Of a DNA stretch of 43,701 nt, positions 24,963-32,254 are shown piece after piece. Within the stretch, counting starts at the first letter, position 1. Every line of letters begins with the position of its first letter. A model generated the notes under the pieces. It was not told the DNA's origin. It ran no database searches and worked only from the letters and a program-made list of their open reading frames with translations. The position numbers and the translations under genes were made by a program. The DNA comes from Acidimicrobiia bacterium (GTDB taxonomy: Bacteria; Actinomycetota; Acidimicrobiia; Spongiisociales; ZC4RG35), in contig VXSV01000135.1 of NCBI GenBank assembly GCA_009837815.1, forward strand, positions 1 to 43,701, in the 5' to 3' direction.

Positions 24963-25014
24963 TGGCCGGAAAGAGGAGGCGTTTCGCGGAATCGGGCCAA
25001 AAGCCTCCCGGCCA
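24963..25014. other. Large imperfect hairpin between rpmH and cobT
   Basis: TGGCCGG (24963-24969) pairs with CCGGCCA (25008-25014) and GAGGC (24976-24980) pairs with GCCTC (25003-25007), separated on one side by a 6-base bulge, enclosing a 22-base loop. It falls in the 269-base divergent gap. It would be in the leader of an rpmH transcript starting near 25030, or upstream of cobT. No B12-riboswitch core is recognisable. Confidence 0.45.
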
Positions 25015-25141
25015 CCGGAATAATTACAACCTTGTCATTATATGTTTGCACCCCGGCCTTTGTGCTCGTCGAGGATTGGGTTCCTCCTAGTCTGACGATG
25101 ACCGCCTAACAACTGTTCCACGCCCGGAAGGCAGTCCTGCC

Positions 25142-26227
25142 ATGACCAGACCTCTCACGCTGGCGGAGGCCGGAAGACGCATCCGGCCTGCCGACCGAGA
25201 CGCCATGCTGCGAGCACGATCGCGGCAGTCGTCTCTAACGAAGCCGGAGGGGGCTCTTGGCCGTCTGGAGGACATCTCGATCCGACTGGCCGGCATGTTC
25301 GGCGACGAACGGCCTTCCATAGGCGGCAAGACGGTGATCGTGGCGGCGGCCGACCACGGCGTCGCTGCCCAGGGCGTCACCGGGTATCCGCAGGAGGTGA
25401 CCTCGCAGATGGCTCTCAACTTCCTCTCGGGCGGAGCTGCGGTAAGCGTTATGGCCAACTTGCTGGGAGTGCGCCAGATCGTGGTGGACGCCGGGATCGC
25501 CGGCCCGGCATTGCCTCGCCACCCGGACCTGCGCTCCATTCGCGTGGGGAGAGGCACCGGGGACATAAGCCTCGGGCCTGCCATGTCACGCGACCAGGGC
25601 ATCCAATGCGTCGAAACGGGCATCAGGCTGGCGATCGAAGTGGCGCCCGAAGAAGGCTCGCACCTGATAGCAACCGGCGACATGGGAATTGGAAACACGA
25701 CCTCCTCGAGCGCGGTGACCGCCGCAATCACCGGGCGCCCACCGGAGGAGACCACCGGCGCGGGGACGGGACGCACCGCCACCGAACTCCTCCACAAGAC
25801 CGCCGTGGTCCGTCGGGCCCTGCAGGTGAACGATCCTGATCCTTCCGATCCGCTGGACGTGCTCGCCAAGGTTGGCGGGTTCGAGATCGGTGTGCTGGTC
25901 GGCGTCATTCTGGGCGGCGCCGCCATGCGCTGTGCCGTGCTGCTGGATGGGTTCATCTCCGGGGCTTCCGCTCTATTGGCGCAAGGCCTGTGCGCCGCCG
26001 CGCGGGATTACATGATTGCGTCCCACCGGTCGGCCGAGAAAGGCCATGAAACCGTGTTGTCTCACATAGGCTTGGAGCCCCTGCTGGACTTCAACATGCG
26101 TCTCGGAGAAGGAACCGGAGCGGTGCTTGCCATCCCGATCGTGGAGGCGGCCGCGGCCTGTCTGTCCCGAATGGCCACTTTCGACCAGGCCGGCGTCTCC
26201 AACCTCCCAGACGCCAGGCAGTCGTGA
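25142..26227 (+). CDS. cobT: Nicotinate-nucleotide--dimethylbenzimidazole phosphoribosyltransferase
   Basis: Activates the lower-ligand base as alpha-ribazole phosphate for cobalamin assembly. 361 residues. Family segments: LTKPEGALGRLEDISIRLAG, VIVAAADHGVAAQGVTGYP, ATGDMGIGNTTSSSAVTAA, GRTATELLHKTAVV, KVGGFEIGVLVGVILGGA and the C-terminal RLGEGTGAVLAIPIVEAA containing the catalytic glutamate region. The ATG at 25142 follows GGAAGG at a slightly long distance. First gene of a three-gene cob operon that sits between rpmH and dnaA. Confidence 0.96.
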   Translation: MTRPLTLAEAGRRIRPADRDAMLRARSRQSSLTKPEGALGRLEDISIRLAGMFGDERPSIGGKTVIVAAADHGVAAQGVTGYPQEVTSQMALNFLSGGAAVSVMANLLGVRQIVVDAGIAGPALPRHPDLRSIRVGRGTGDISLGPAMSRDQGIQCVETGIRLAIEVAPEEGSHLIATGDMGIGNTTSSSAVTAAITGRPPEETTGAGTGRTATELLHKTAVVRRALQVNDPDPSDPLDVLAKVGGFEIGVLVGVILGGAAMRCAVLLDGFISGASALLAQGLCAAARDYMIASHRSAEKGHETVLSHIGLEPLLDFNMRLGEGTGAVLAIPIVEAAAACLSRMATFDQAGVSNLPDARQS

Positions 26228-27036
26228 GCGGGCTTCGCTCAGCATTGGGCTTCCTGACAATCATTCCTGTCGGGTCCGGCTACAGAACGGGCACCGGAGG
26301 ACTGTCTTCGGCCCGCGCCTGGTTCCCTGCCGTCGGGGTGCTGCTCGGTTTTGCCCTGGCAGGCATCGATCTCCTGTTGGGCTGGGTCTACATGGCGGGA
26401 TCCGGCGCCGATGCCCAAGCCCATCCTACGCGTCACGTCCTTACCGCCGTAGTTCTGGTCACGGCCTTGGTCGCCATGACTCGCGCCCTGCACCTGGATG
26501 GGTTCATGGATACCTGTGACGCCCTCCTTGGTGGTTCCAGCCCGGAGCACCGCCGACGGATTCTTAAGGATCCGGAGGTCGGAGCCTTCGCAGTGGCGGG
26601 GGTGGTGTGTTTGCTCCTGCTCAAGGTCGCGGCCGTCTCGGCCCTGCCGGACCAGGTCCGTCCGTGGATATTGATGCTGGTCCCCTGCATCTCCCGAGGA
26701 GGAATGCTGTTGGTAATGGAGATGTTTCCTTACGTCGGGGGCGATGGTCTGGGTGCTGCATTCCTCAAGCGGCCGGGCCGGTGGCAGTTGATCTTCGGTA
26801 CCACCCTCGCGGTGCTGGCCGGCTTCGCGCTGGCGGGACCATGGAGTCTTGTCTTACTTGCCTTGGCCTTTCTTGCGGCCTGGTCGATCGGAGCCTTTGC
26901 CACCAGGCTGTTGGGAGGCGTGACCGGCGACATCTATGGAGCCGTCAACGAAACCGTGGAGGCCGTCGCCTTCCTTTGCGCTGCTCTGCTGAGCGTAGGG
27001 GCGCCGAATGTGCTGATCCCTTCGTGGTACCCGTGA
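26224..27036 (+). CDS. cobS: Adenosylcobinamide-GDP ribazoletransferase (cobalamin synthase)
   Basis: Integral-membrane enzyme joining alpha-ribazole (phosphate) to adenosylcobinamide-GDP. 270 residues with several hydrophobic segments. Visible are SALGFLTIIPVG at the N-terminus, the metal-binding acidic motif HLDGFMDTCDALLGG, RRRILKDPEVGAFAV, and GGVTGDIYGAVNETVE in the C-terminal part. The start is GTG at 26224, overlapping the cobT stop as GTGA; its own stop overlaps cobU in the same way. Confidence 0.94.
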   Translation: MSGLRSALGFLTIIPVGSGYRTGTGGLSSARAWFPAVGVLLGFALAGIDLLLGWVYMAGSGADAQAHPTRHVLTAVVLVTALVAMTRALHLDGFMDTCDALLGGSSPEHRRRILKDPEVGAFAVAGVVCLLLLKVAAVSALPDQVRPWILMLVPCISRGGMLLVMEMFPYVGGDGLGAAFLKRPGRWQLIFGTTLAVLAGFALAGPWSLVLLALAFLAAWSIGAFATRLLGGVTGDIYGAVNETVEAVAFLCAALLSVGAPNVLIPSWYP

Positions 27037-27575
27037 AGGGGGACATAACTTTCATCCTGGGTGGGGCTCGCTCAGGGAAAAGCACCGCCGCCGAGCGGCT
27101 GGCCCGCCGAGGCGACCGCGTGCTGTTCGTCGCCACCGCCGAGGCCCTGGACGAAGAGATGGAGAGGCGCATCCGGATCCACCGACAAGAACGGCCCACC
27201 GAGTGGGACACCCTGGAGGAGCCTCGGGCGCTTGTTTCGGCGCTGCAACCCCGTCTCGCCCACTACGAGGTCTTTCTGATCGACTGCATAACCGTATGGG
27301 TGAGCAATCTCTTGTTGGCCATGGACGACCATCCCGACGCCGAGCGCCGCGTAGTGGACGAGACGCGACGACTCCTCGACCTGATGCAGGACTCTCACGC
27401 CGCGTGGATTGTGGTCAGCAACGAGGTCGGTATGGGTATCGTTCCGGCTTCGCCTCTCGGAAGGGTGTTCCGTGATGCTCTGGGCCGGGTCAACCAGATC
27501 ATCGCCGCTCGGTCCAGCAGGGTTCTCCTGATGGTGGCGGGGCTGTCCTTCGAAGCGCCGCTCTATTCAGAGTGA
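27033..27575 (+). CDS. cobU: Adenosylcobinamide kinase / adenosylcobinamide-phosphate guanylyltransferase
   Basis: Bifunctional enzyme that phosphorylates adenosylcobinamide and transfers GMP to it, providing the CobS substrate. 180 residues, normal length. P-loop FILGGARSGKSTAAERLA, the region containing the GMP-accepting histidine (RIRIHRQERPTEWDTLEEP), LIDCITVWVSNLLL and VVSNEVGMGIVPASPLGRVFRD. The GTG at 27033 overlaps the cobS stop (GTGA). Together CobT, CobS and CobU form the late nucleotide-loop pathway; no corrin-ring genes are in the window, so the cell may salvage cobinamide or encode the ring genes elsewhere. Confidence 0.95.
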   Translation: MKGDITFILGGARSGKSTAAERLARRGDRVLFVATAEALDEEMERRIRIHRQERPTEWDTLEEPRALVSALQPRLAHYEVFLIDCITVWVSNLLLAMDDHPDAERRVVDETRRLLDLMQDSHAAWIVVSNEVGMGIVPASPLGRVFRDALGRVNQIIAARSSRVLLMVAGLSFEAPLYSE

Positions 27576-28048
27576 CACACAAAGTTCGAGAACCCCGGTC
27601 AGAGATGGGCCCACGCCGGGCGTCAGTTGGTTCCCCGCGGCGGGACGGGTCCGCGGACGCCTTGCAGCCGCGCCTGTGAAGTCGCGACAACAACCTGTTT
27701 TGTGGCAAAAAAGCCCCAAGAGTTCGCGAAATAAAGCCCCCATAATCCCACCGGTGTCTTTCGGCAGGTAAACCCGTATGTCCACCCAGGCCGACCCCCG
27801 GTGGCCAGAAGCCCTTTCCCAGGTCAACTGGGGAATCTGACCCGATTTGCCATGCGGTGTCACCTCTTGGCGACGGCGGTTTTCCCAGTTCTTACACTTG
27901 CCCTACCGATGGACTCTTCCCTGCCGGGTGGGTCCTACCGGTTGTCCCGCAAACCCCTCTGAATCCGCCCCAGTCCCCCCAAACCAAGCCTGCGGTTCGA
28001 CAGTCGGAGTTGCACGTAGCCTCGACCCGAATCTCAGGCGCCGGAGAT
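27576..28048. other. 473-base region before dnaA without a recognised gene
   Basis: Holds a compound hairpin near its left end (GGCGTC 27619-27624 with GACGCC 27656-27661, and CGCGG 27636-27640 with CCGCG 27651-27655), which may end cob transcription although no T-tract follows. Further right are a poly-A patch near 27707-27712, two short palindromes (TCGCGA near 27682 and TTCGCGAA near 27723) and CATAAT at 27741-27746. No DnaA box with fewer than two mismatches was found. The dnaA reading frame is open from 27857 but the extra N-terminal sequence looks non-coding. It must contain the dnaA promoter; parts of oriC are possible. Confidence 0.5.
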
Positions 28049-29410
28049 GTGCCTGCCTTGAACCCGTCCGCCACCCGTTTCGACCACAAGGTCTTCCGTA
28101 AAGTCCTCACCGCCAGTACTTCAACCGACAACTGGTCCCGCTGGTTCAAGGACCTGCAGGTCTCCCCGAACACCTCGGAGATCGTGGTGGAGGCTCCAAG
28201 CGGGTTCGTGGCAAACCAGGTCAAGGCCCGGTTCCTCCGGGAGGTAGAGGAAGCTGCCCGTAGCGCAGGCGCCGGAACATCTCCTCTCGGCGTGCGCGTC
28301 ACGGTCAACGAGACCGACGCCGTGCGTTCCTCCAACGGCCACGCCGCCGGCGCACCGGTCCCATCCGTAGAGAAGACCACTGAGTCTCCGGCCAAGCGTC
28401 ATCCTTCCAACTTCCACCGCTTCGCCACCTTTGAAGTCGGTCCGTCCAATCGTTTCGCCCACGCGGCCGCCTGGACCGTAGCCGAGGACCCCGGCATCTA
28501 CAACCCCTTGTTCGTCTACGGCGCATCCGGAGTCGGCAAGAGCCATCTGCTGTATGCCATTGCCAATCATGCCAGAAGACGCCATCCCTCTCTCGTGATC
28601 CGCTACTGCACCGCCGAGGCCTTTGTGCAGAGTTTCATCCAAAGCGTCGGGAGACGGCGGATGGAAGACTTCCGCCGCCGCTTCCGCCAAGTAGACATGC
28701 TCCTCTTGGACGACTTCCAGTTCCTGGAGGGCAAGGAGCAGACCTTGGAAGAGTTCTTTTGGACTTTCAACAGCCTCCACCAAGACGGGAAGCAGATTGT
28801 GATCAGCTGTGATCGCCCGCCCCGAGATCTGACAGCCATGGAGGACCGTATAAGAAGCCGCGTAACCGGGGGTTTGCTGGCGGATGTGGCGCCACCCTGT
28901 CTCGAAACCCGCCTGACGATCCTCCGCCGCTTGAACGCCGGTCATTCCCCACCCTTTTCCCCCGATGTCCTCTCGATGGTCGCCGAGAGGATCACCGATA
29001 ACGTCCGTGATCTGCAGAGTGCTTTGCGCAGACTTTCTGCTTACTCCACACTCGTAAACCAGCCCTTGACCCCTCAAGCCGCGTCCGAACTGCTGGCGCC
29101 TCTCTCGGGATTCTCGCATTCTGCTCCCACTCCCGAGAAGATCATCGCTGCCTGCGCTGAAGCCTTCGACACCTCAGTGGCCGAGATCCTCGGTCGCAAC
29201 CGCCGCCCGATCCCCTCGGCTGCCCGTCGGGTGGCGATGTACCTGACCCGCGAACTCACCGACCTCTCCTACCCGCGAATCGGCAAGGCATTCGGCCGTG
29301 ACCACTCCACCGTGATCTCGGCCCACCGGGGCACCCTCGCCCAAATATCCACCAACCAACCCTTCGCCGAGCGCGTTTCAGCTATCCACAGCTCCCTCCA
29401 CACCCACTAG
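28049..29410 (+). CDS. dnaA: Chromosomal replication initiator DnaA
   Basis: AAA+ initiator, about 453 residues from GTG 28049 (TTG 28058 is an alternative with better spacing from GGAG). Domain I is recognisable as FRKVLTASTSTDNWSRWFKDL. The AAA+ core has Walker A GASGVGKSHLLYAI (most DnaA proteins have GxxGxGKTH, so Thr to Ser and an altered loop), Walker B MLLLDDFQFLEGKEQTLEEFF, QIVISCDRPPRDL and the arginine-finger region RIRSRVTGGLLADV, where a Val replaces the usual Phe. Domain IV keeps the signature GRDHSTVISAH. The sequence is somewhat divergent throughout but nothing essential is lost. Confidence 0.94.
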   Translation: MPALNPSATRFDHKVFRKVLTASTSTDNWSRWFKDLQVSPNTSEIVVEAPSGFVANQVKARFLREVEEAARSAGAGTSPLGVRVTVNETDAVRSSNGHAAGAPVPSVEKTTESPAKRHPSNFHRFATFEVGPSNRFAHAAAWTVAEDPGIYNPLFVYGASGVGKSHLLYAIANHARRRHPSLVIRYCTAEAFVQSFIQSVGRRRMEDFRRRFRQVDMLLLDDFQFLEGKEQTLEEFFWTFNSLHQDGKQIVISCDRPPRDLTAMEDRIRSRVTGGLLADVAPPCLETRLTILRRLNAGHSPPFSPDVLSMVAERITDNVRDLQSALRRLSAYSTLVNQPLTPQAASELLAPLSGFSHSAPTPEKIIAACAEAFDTSVAEILGRNRRPIPSAARRVAMYLTRELTDLSYPRIGKAFGRDHSTVISAHRGTLAQISTNQPFAERVSAIHSSLHTH

Positions 29411-29588
29411 ATGCTTCTCCACCGATCACCGACACCACCCCGCGCCTATTGGGGAGAGCCGCCGGCGCCGGAATACAAACAGGCTTGTAATACTCCCAGG
29501 TCTGGCCTCAATTCTCCAACCCTGTCCACAGACAACACCTATTACGAACACAACGAGTAGTTTTAAACTAAATGAAATCCTAAGAAAG
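29382..29588. other. oriC: Candidate replication origin (dnaA-dnaN intergenic region)
   Basis: Two near-consensus DnaA boxes, CTATCCACA (29382-29390, at the end of dnaA) and CTGTCCACA (29522-29530), each differ at one position from TTATCCACA or TTGTCCACA. Inverted repeats TACAA/TTGTA (29474-29489) and the 10-bp palindrome CCGGCGCCGG (29462-29471) lie between them. A 30-base stretch before dnaN (29558-29587) is about 80 percent A+T, with TAGTTT-T-AAACTA at 29558-29570, a candidate unwinding element. The dnaA-dnaN location is the actinobacterial rule. The number of boxes is low, so the call is moderate. Confidence 0.5.
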
Positions 29589-29598
29589 GGGAACTTCT

Positions 29599-30687
29599 GT
29601 GAAGATCCGAGCTAACCGGGAACAGCTAGCCGATGCGTTGGGACGCGCCCAAAGAGCCGTCGGCTCGCGTGGCTCTCTTCCGGTCTTGCAAGGGCTCTTG
29701 TGCGAAGCCTCCGAGGGGAAGCTGGCAGTGACAGGTACCGATCTTGAGGTGACGGTACGGAGCGAGATCGAAGCCGATGTCGAGGAATGGGGGAAGGCGG
29801 TGGTTCCGGGGAGACTGCTGACCCAGGCGGTGAGGCGGATGCCCCCGGGCGCCGTGACGTTACGGGCAGGGGACCAGTCCGAACTCGAGATCTCGGGGGA
29901 GACTCCCCAGCCGGTTTACTCCCTGAGACAGCTCTCGGATGACTTTCCGAAGTTGGGGTCGGCAGGCGCCGGGGGAACCGAGGTCGAAGGGGAGGGCCTG
30001 ACCACGGCCATAAAGCAGGTGGCCCCCGCCGCCTCGACGGATCTTGGCCGGGCAGTCTTGACCGGGGTTCTGATGGAATCCACCTCCGAACGGCTGCGTA
30101 TGGTCGCGACAGACTCATATCGCCTGGCGCTCAGAGACCTGCCTGCCATAGGACTGGAGGCCACGGGTTTGCTGCCGGCGCGGGGATTGCGTGAGCTGCC
30201 CAATACGGTGGGCGCCAGCAAAGTCAACGTCGGCTTCACCGAACGCGAGGGTATCTTTGATTCAACAGCCGGATCTCTCCGGTTGCGCATGATCGAGGGC
30301 AATTTCCCCAAGTATGAGACCCTTCTGCCCAGTGAGTATCCAAACCAACTGGTGTGTGACCGGGAGTCCTTGTTGGAGACGATCAGGCGAATGGAGTTGG
30401 TTGCGGAGGATCACTATCCCGTCAGGCTCACGATCACCGATGGGGGAGCGGAGGTGAATGTCATACGCCAGGATGTGGGACGCGCCACCGACCATGTGGA
30501 AGGAGACTTCCATGGAGAGAGCGGCAGTTTGACGGTGGCCTTCAACCCCAGGTATCTGGCTGACGGCGTGGTGGCTACCGGCGCCGAGAAGGTGCGGTTG
30601 CGCATTATCGATGGCATGAAACCGAGCGTTATAGACGATCCCGAGCGAGAAGAGTTTCTCTACCTTTTGATGCCGGTCAACGTGTAG
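29599..30687 (+). CDS. dnaN: DNA polymerase III sliding clamp (beta subunit)
   Basis: Ring-shaped processivity clamp of 362 residues with three repeated clamp folds. Starts with MKIRANREQLADALGRAQRAVG; RMVATDSYRLALRDL and the C-terminal MPVNV, which follows the family ending, are clear. GTG start at 29599, with AAAGGGG eight bases upstream. The recF start follows directly on its stop (TAGATG). Confidence 0.97.
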   Translation: MKIRANREQLADALGRAQRAVGSRGSLPVLQGLLCEASEGKLAVTGTDLEVTVRSEIEADVEEWGKAVVPGRLLTQAVRRMPPGAVTLRAGDQSELEISGETPQPVYSLRQLSDDFPKLGSAGAGGTEVEGEGLTTAIKQVAPAASTDLGRAVLTGVLMESTSERLRMVATDSYRLALRDLPAIGLEATGLLPARGLRELPNTVGASKVNVGFTEREGIFDSTAGSLRLRMIEGNFPKYETLLPSEYPNQLVCDRESLLETIRRMELVAEDHYPVRLTITDGGAEVNVIRQDVGRATDHVEGDFHGESGSLTVAFNPRYLADGVVATGAEKVRLRIIDGMKPSVIDDPEREEFLYLLMPVNV

Positions 30688-31779
30688 ATGGCCCTGGCCT
30701 GGCTGGCTTTGGCGGGGTTTCGTTCCTACCAGGAGTTGCAGTGGGCGCCGTCGCCGGGGGTCAATCTGGTTATCGGGGGCAACGGAGTAGGCAAGACCAA
30801 CCTGCTGGAGGCGGTGGGGATGGTGTTCACGGGCGCCTCTTTCCGAGGGGCGCCTGACCGGGCGCTGGTCGCTTCCGGCCGGGATATGGCGGCGGTGAGG
30901 GGAGCAACCGATCAGGCTGCGCCTCACACCATCGAGATGGTCGTGCACCGGACAGAGCGACGACGGCTTCTGCTCAACGGATCCCGCCCCGGCAGACTGA
31001 GCGACTTGGCGGAGGCCGGAAGGGTGCTGGTGTTCATCCCCGAGCACCTCGAACTGGTGAAGGGCGGTCCCGGCCGGCGGAGGGACTGGCTGGATGAAAC
31101 CGCAGGTTTGCTGTGGCCCTTGTCGAGGGCCGACCAGGCTGAATACCAGAAGACCCTTCGTCACCGCAACGCCTTCTTGAAGACGGGGGACAGAGACGAC
31201 CGCGTCACGCTGGAGGTTTGGGACCATCGGCTTGCGCTCTCGGGGGCAAGGGTGATGGCAGCCCGAGCCCGGGCCTTCCACGAGGTGGCGAATGCGGTGG
31301 CGGGGGCGGTGTCAGCCATTGCCGGAATGGGCGAGCGTATCTCGATCGACTATCGGTCGGACTGGGGCGGCGCCCTTGATACAACCGTGCCGCCTGCCGA
31401 GTGGGAGCGTTGCATGCAGAAGGCATTGGAGGCTTGCCGCAACCGGGATTTCCTGGTGGGATCCACCACGGTGGGCCTGCATCGTGACGAGCCCATCCTG
31501 ACCTTGAACCAGCACGATGCGCGTCTCTACGCCAGCCAGGGTGAGCAGCGAACACTGGCCTTGGCCTTCCGCCTGGGTGTTTTCGGCGCCGTGGAGGACG
31601 TGGCCGGTTCCCGCCCCATCCTGGTGCTGGATGATGTGTTCAGCGAATTGGACCGGGACCGGGCCGAGGCGCTGGTGGAGTGGCTGCCTGCCACCCAGAC
31701 CTTCATCTCGGCTGTGGAGGAGGAAAAGACGCCGATCTCAGGGGATGTGTGGCGAGTTACGCCGGGGTGCGTCAGGTGA
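30688..31779 (+). CDS. recF: DNA replication and repair ATPase RecF
   Basis: SMC-like ATPase for gap repair, 363 residues. Walker A GGNGVGKTNLLEAV, N-terminal FRSYQELQW, FIPEHLELVKGGPGRRRDWLD, the ABC-type signature ASQGEQRTLALAFRLG and Walker B ILVLDDVFSELD. The ATG directly follows the dnaN stop. Standard dnaA-dnaN-recF order. Confidence 0.96.
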   Translation: MALAWLALAGFRSYQELQWAPSPGVNLVIGGNGVGKTNLLEAVGMVFTGASFRGAPDRALVASGRDMAAVRGATDQAAPHTIEMVVHRTERRRLLLNGSRPGRLSDLAEAGRVLVFIPEHLELVKGGPGRRRDWLDETAGLLWPLSRADQAEYQKTLRHRNAFLKTGDRDDRVTLEVWDHRLALSGARVMAARARAFHEVANAVAGAVSAIAGMGERISIDYRSDWGGALDTTVPPAEWERCMQKALEACRNRDFLVGSTTVGLHRDEPILTLNQHDARLYASQGEQRTLALAFRLGVFGAVEDVAGSRPILVLDDVFSELDRDRAEALVEWLPATQTFISAVEEEKTPISGDVWRVTPGCVR

Positions 31780-32084
31780 GCCGTTCATCCTCGAACCCGA
31801 TCCCTGCGGGGCGTCACGTGGAAGAGACCTTGGCAAAGATGGGGGTTCCTTGGGTTGCGGTCAATCTGCGAATTCGCCGCGACTGGAAGGACCTGGTCCC
31901 GCAGCAGTGGCGTGACAAGGCCCGGCCCAAGGTCTTGGAGGAAGGGCGCCTGACAGTCGAGGTCCCCTCGCAGATGGACGCTGCCCTACTTCGGTACGGA
32001 ACAGCTTCATTGACCGAGCGGTTGAACGCCGGGCTGGGCTCGCGGGTGGTGACGAGTGTGAAAATAATTGTACCGCGTCGGTGA
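31776..32084 (+). CDS. dciA: DUF721 (DciA-type) protein
   Basis: 102 residues from GTG 31776, which overlaps the recF stop as GTGA. DUF721 proteins include DciA, the ancestral loader or activator of the DnaB helicase. The pattern W(K)DLVPQQWRDKARPKVLEEGRL-type start and TVEVPSQMDAALLRYG match the DUF721 core; the position between recF and gyrB is exactly that of Rv0004 in Mycobacterium. An upstream extension within the recF region is a shadow. Confidence 0.82.
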   Translation: MSRSSSNPIPAGRHVEETLAKMGVPWVAVNLRIRRDWKDLVPQQWRDKARPKVLEEGRLTVEVPSQMDAALLRYGTASLTERLNAGLGSRVVTSVKIIVPRR

Positions 32085-32161
32085 GTTGATTAAAGCCCAG
32101 TTCAGAGGCCATGTTCGGTCGCAAAACAGCCAAAGTTAATGCAGAGATTGTCACAGGGTCC

Positions 32162-32170
32162 TGCTAAAAT
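32162..32170 (+). promoter_or_regulatory. Candidate gyrB extended -10 promoter
   Basis: TGCTAAAAT carries a TGN extension immediately before TAAAAT (32165-32170), a good extended -10. TTGTCA at 32148-32153 is too close to act as its -35. Transcription would start about 32177, giving a leader of some 78 bases to gyrB. Confidence 0.45.
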
Positions 32171-32254
32171 TCTTCAGTGTGGCCGGGGGTCGCCAACCTA
32201 CCTCGTCGGACGACCCGCTGCCGACAGTTCACAACAGGAGGCGTCAAACACACA

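Noticed and set aside
24873-25141. Cobalamin riboswitch upstream of cobT
   Set aside because: The region has a hairpin, but the conserved B12-box core and the CCACTG-type segment are not present.
27857-28048. N-terminal extension of dnaA to GTG 27857
   Set aside because: The added residues are Pro-rich and unlike DnaA domain I, which begins just after 28058. The extra sequence is more likely promoter or origin DNA.
32177-32254. Upstream gyrB start (GTG 32177)
   Set aside because: AGGAGG at 32236-32241 and the family N-terminus support GTG 32255, and 32177 falls at the predicted transcription start.
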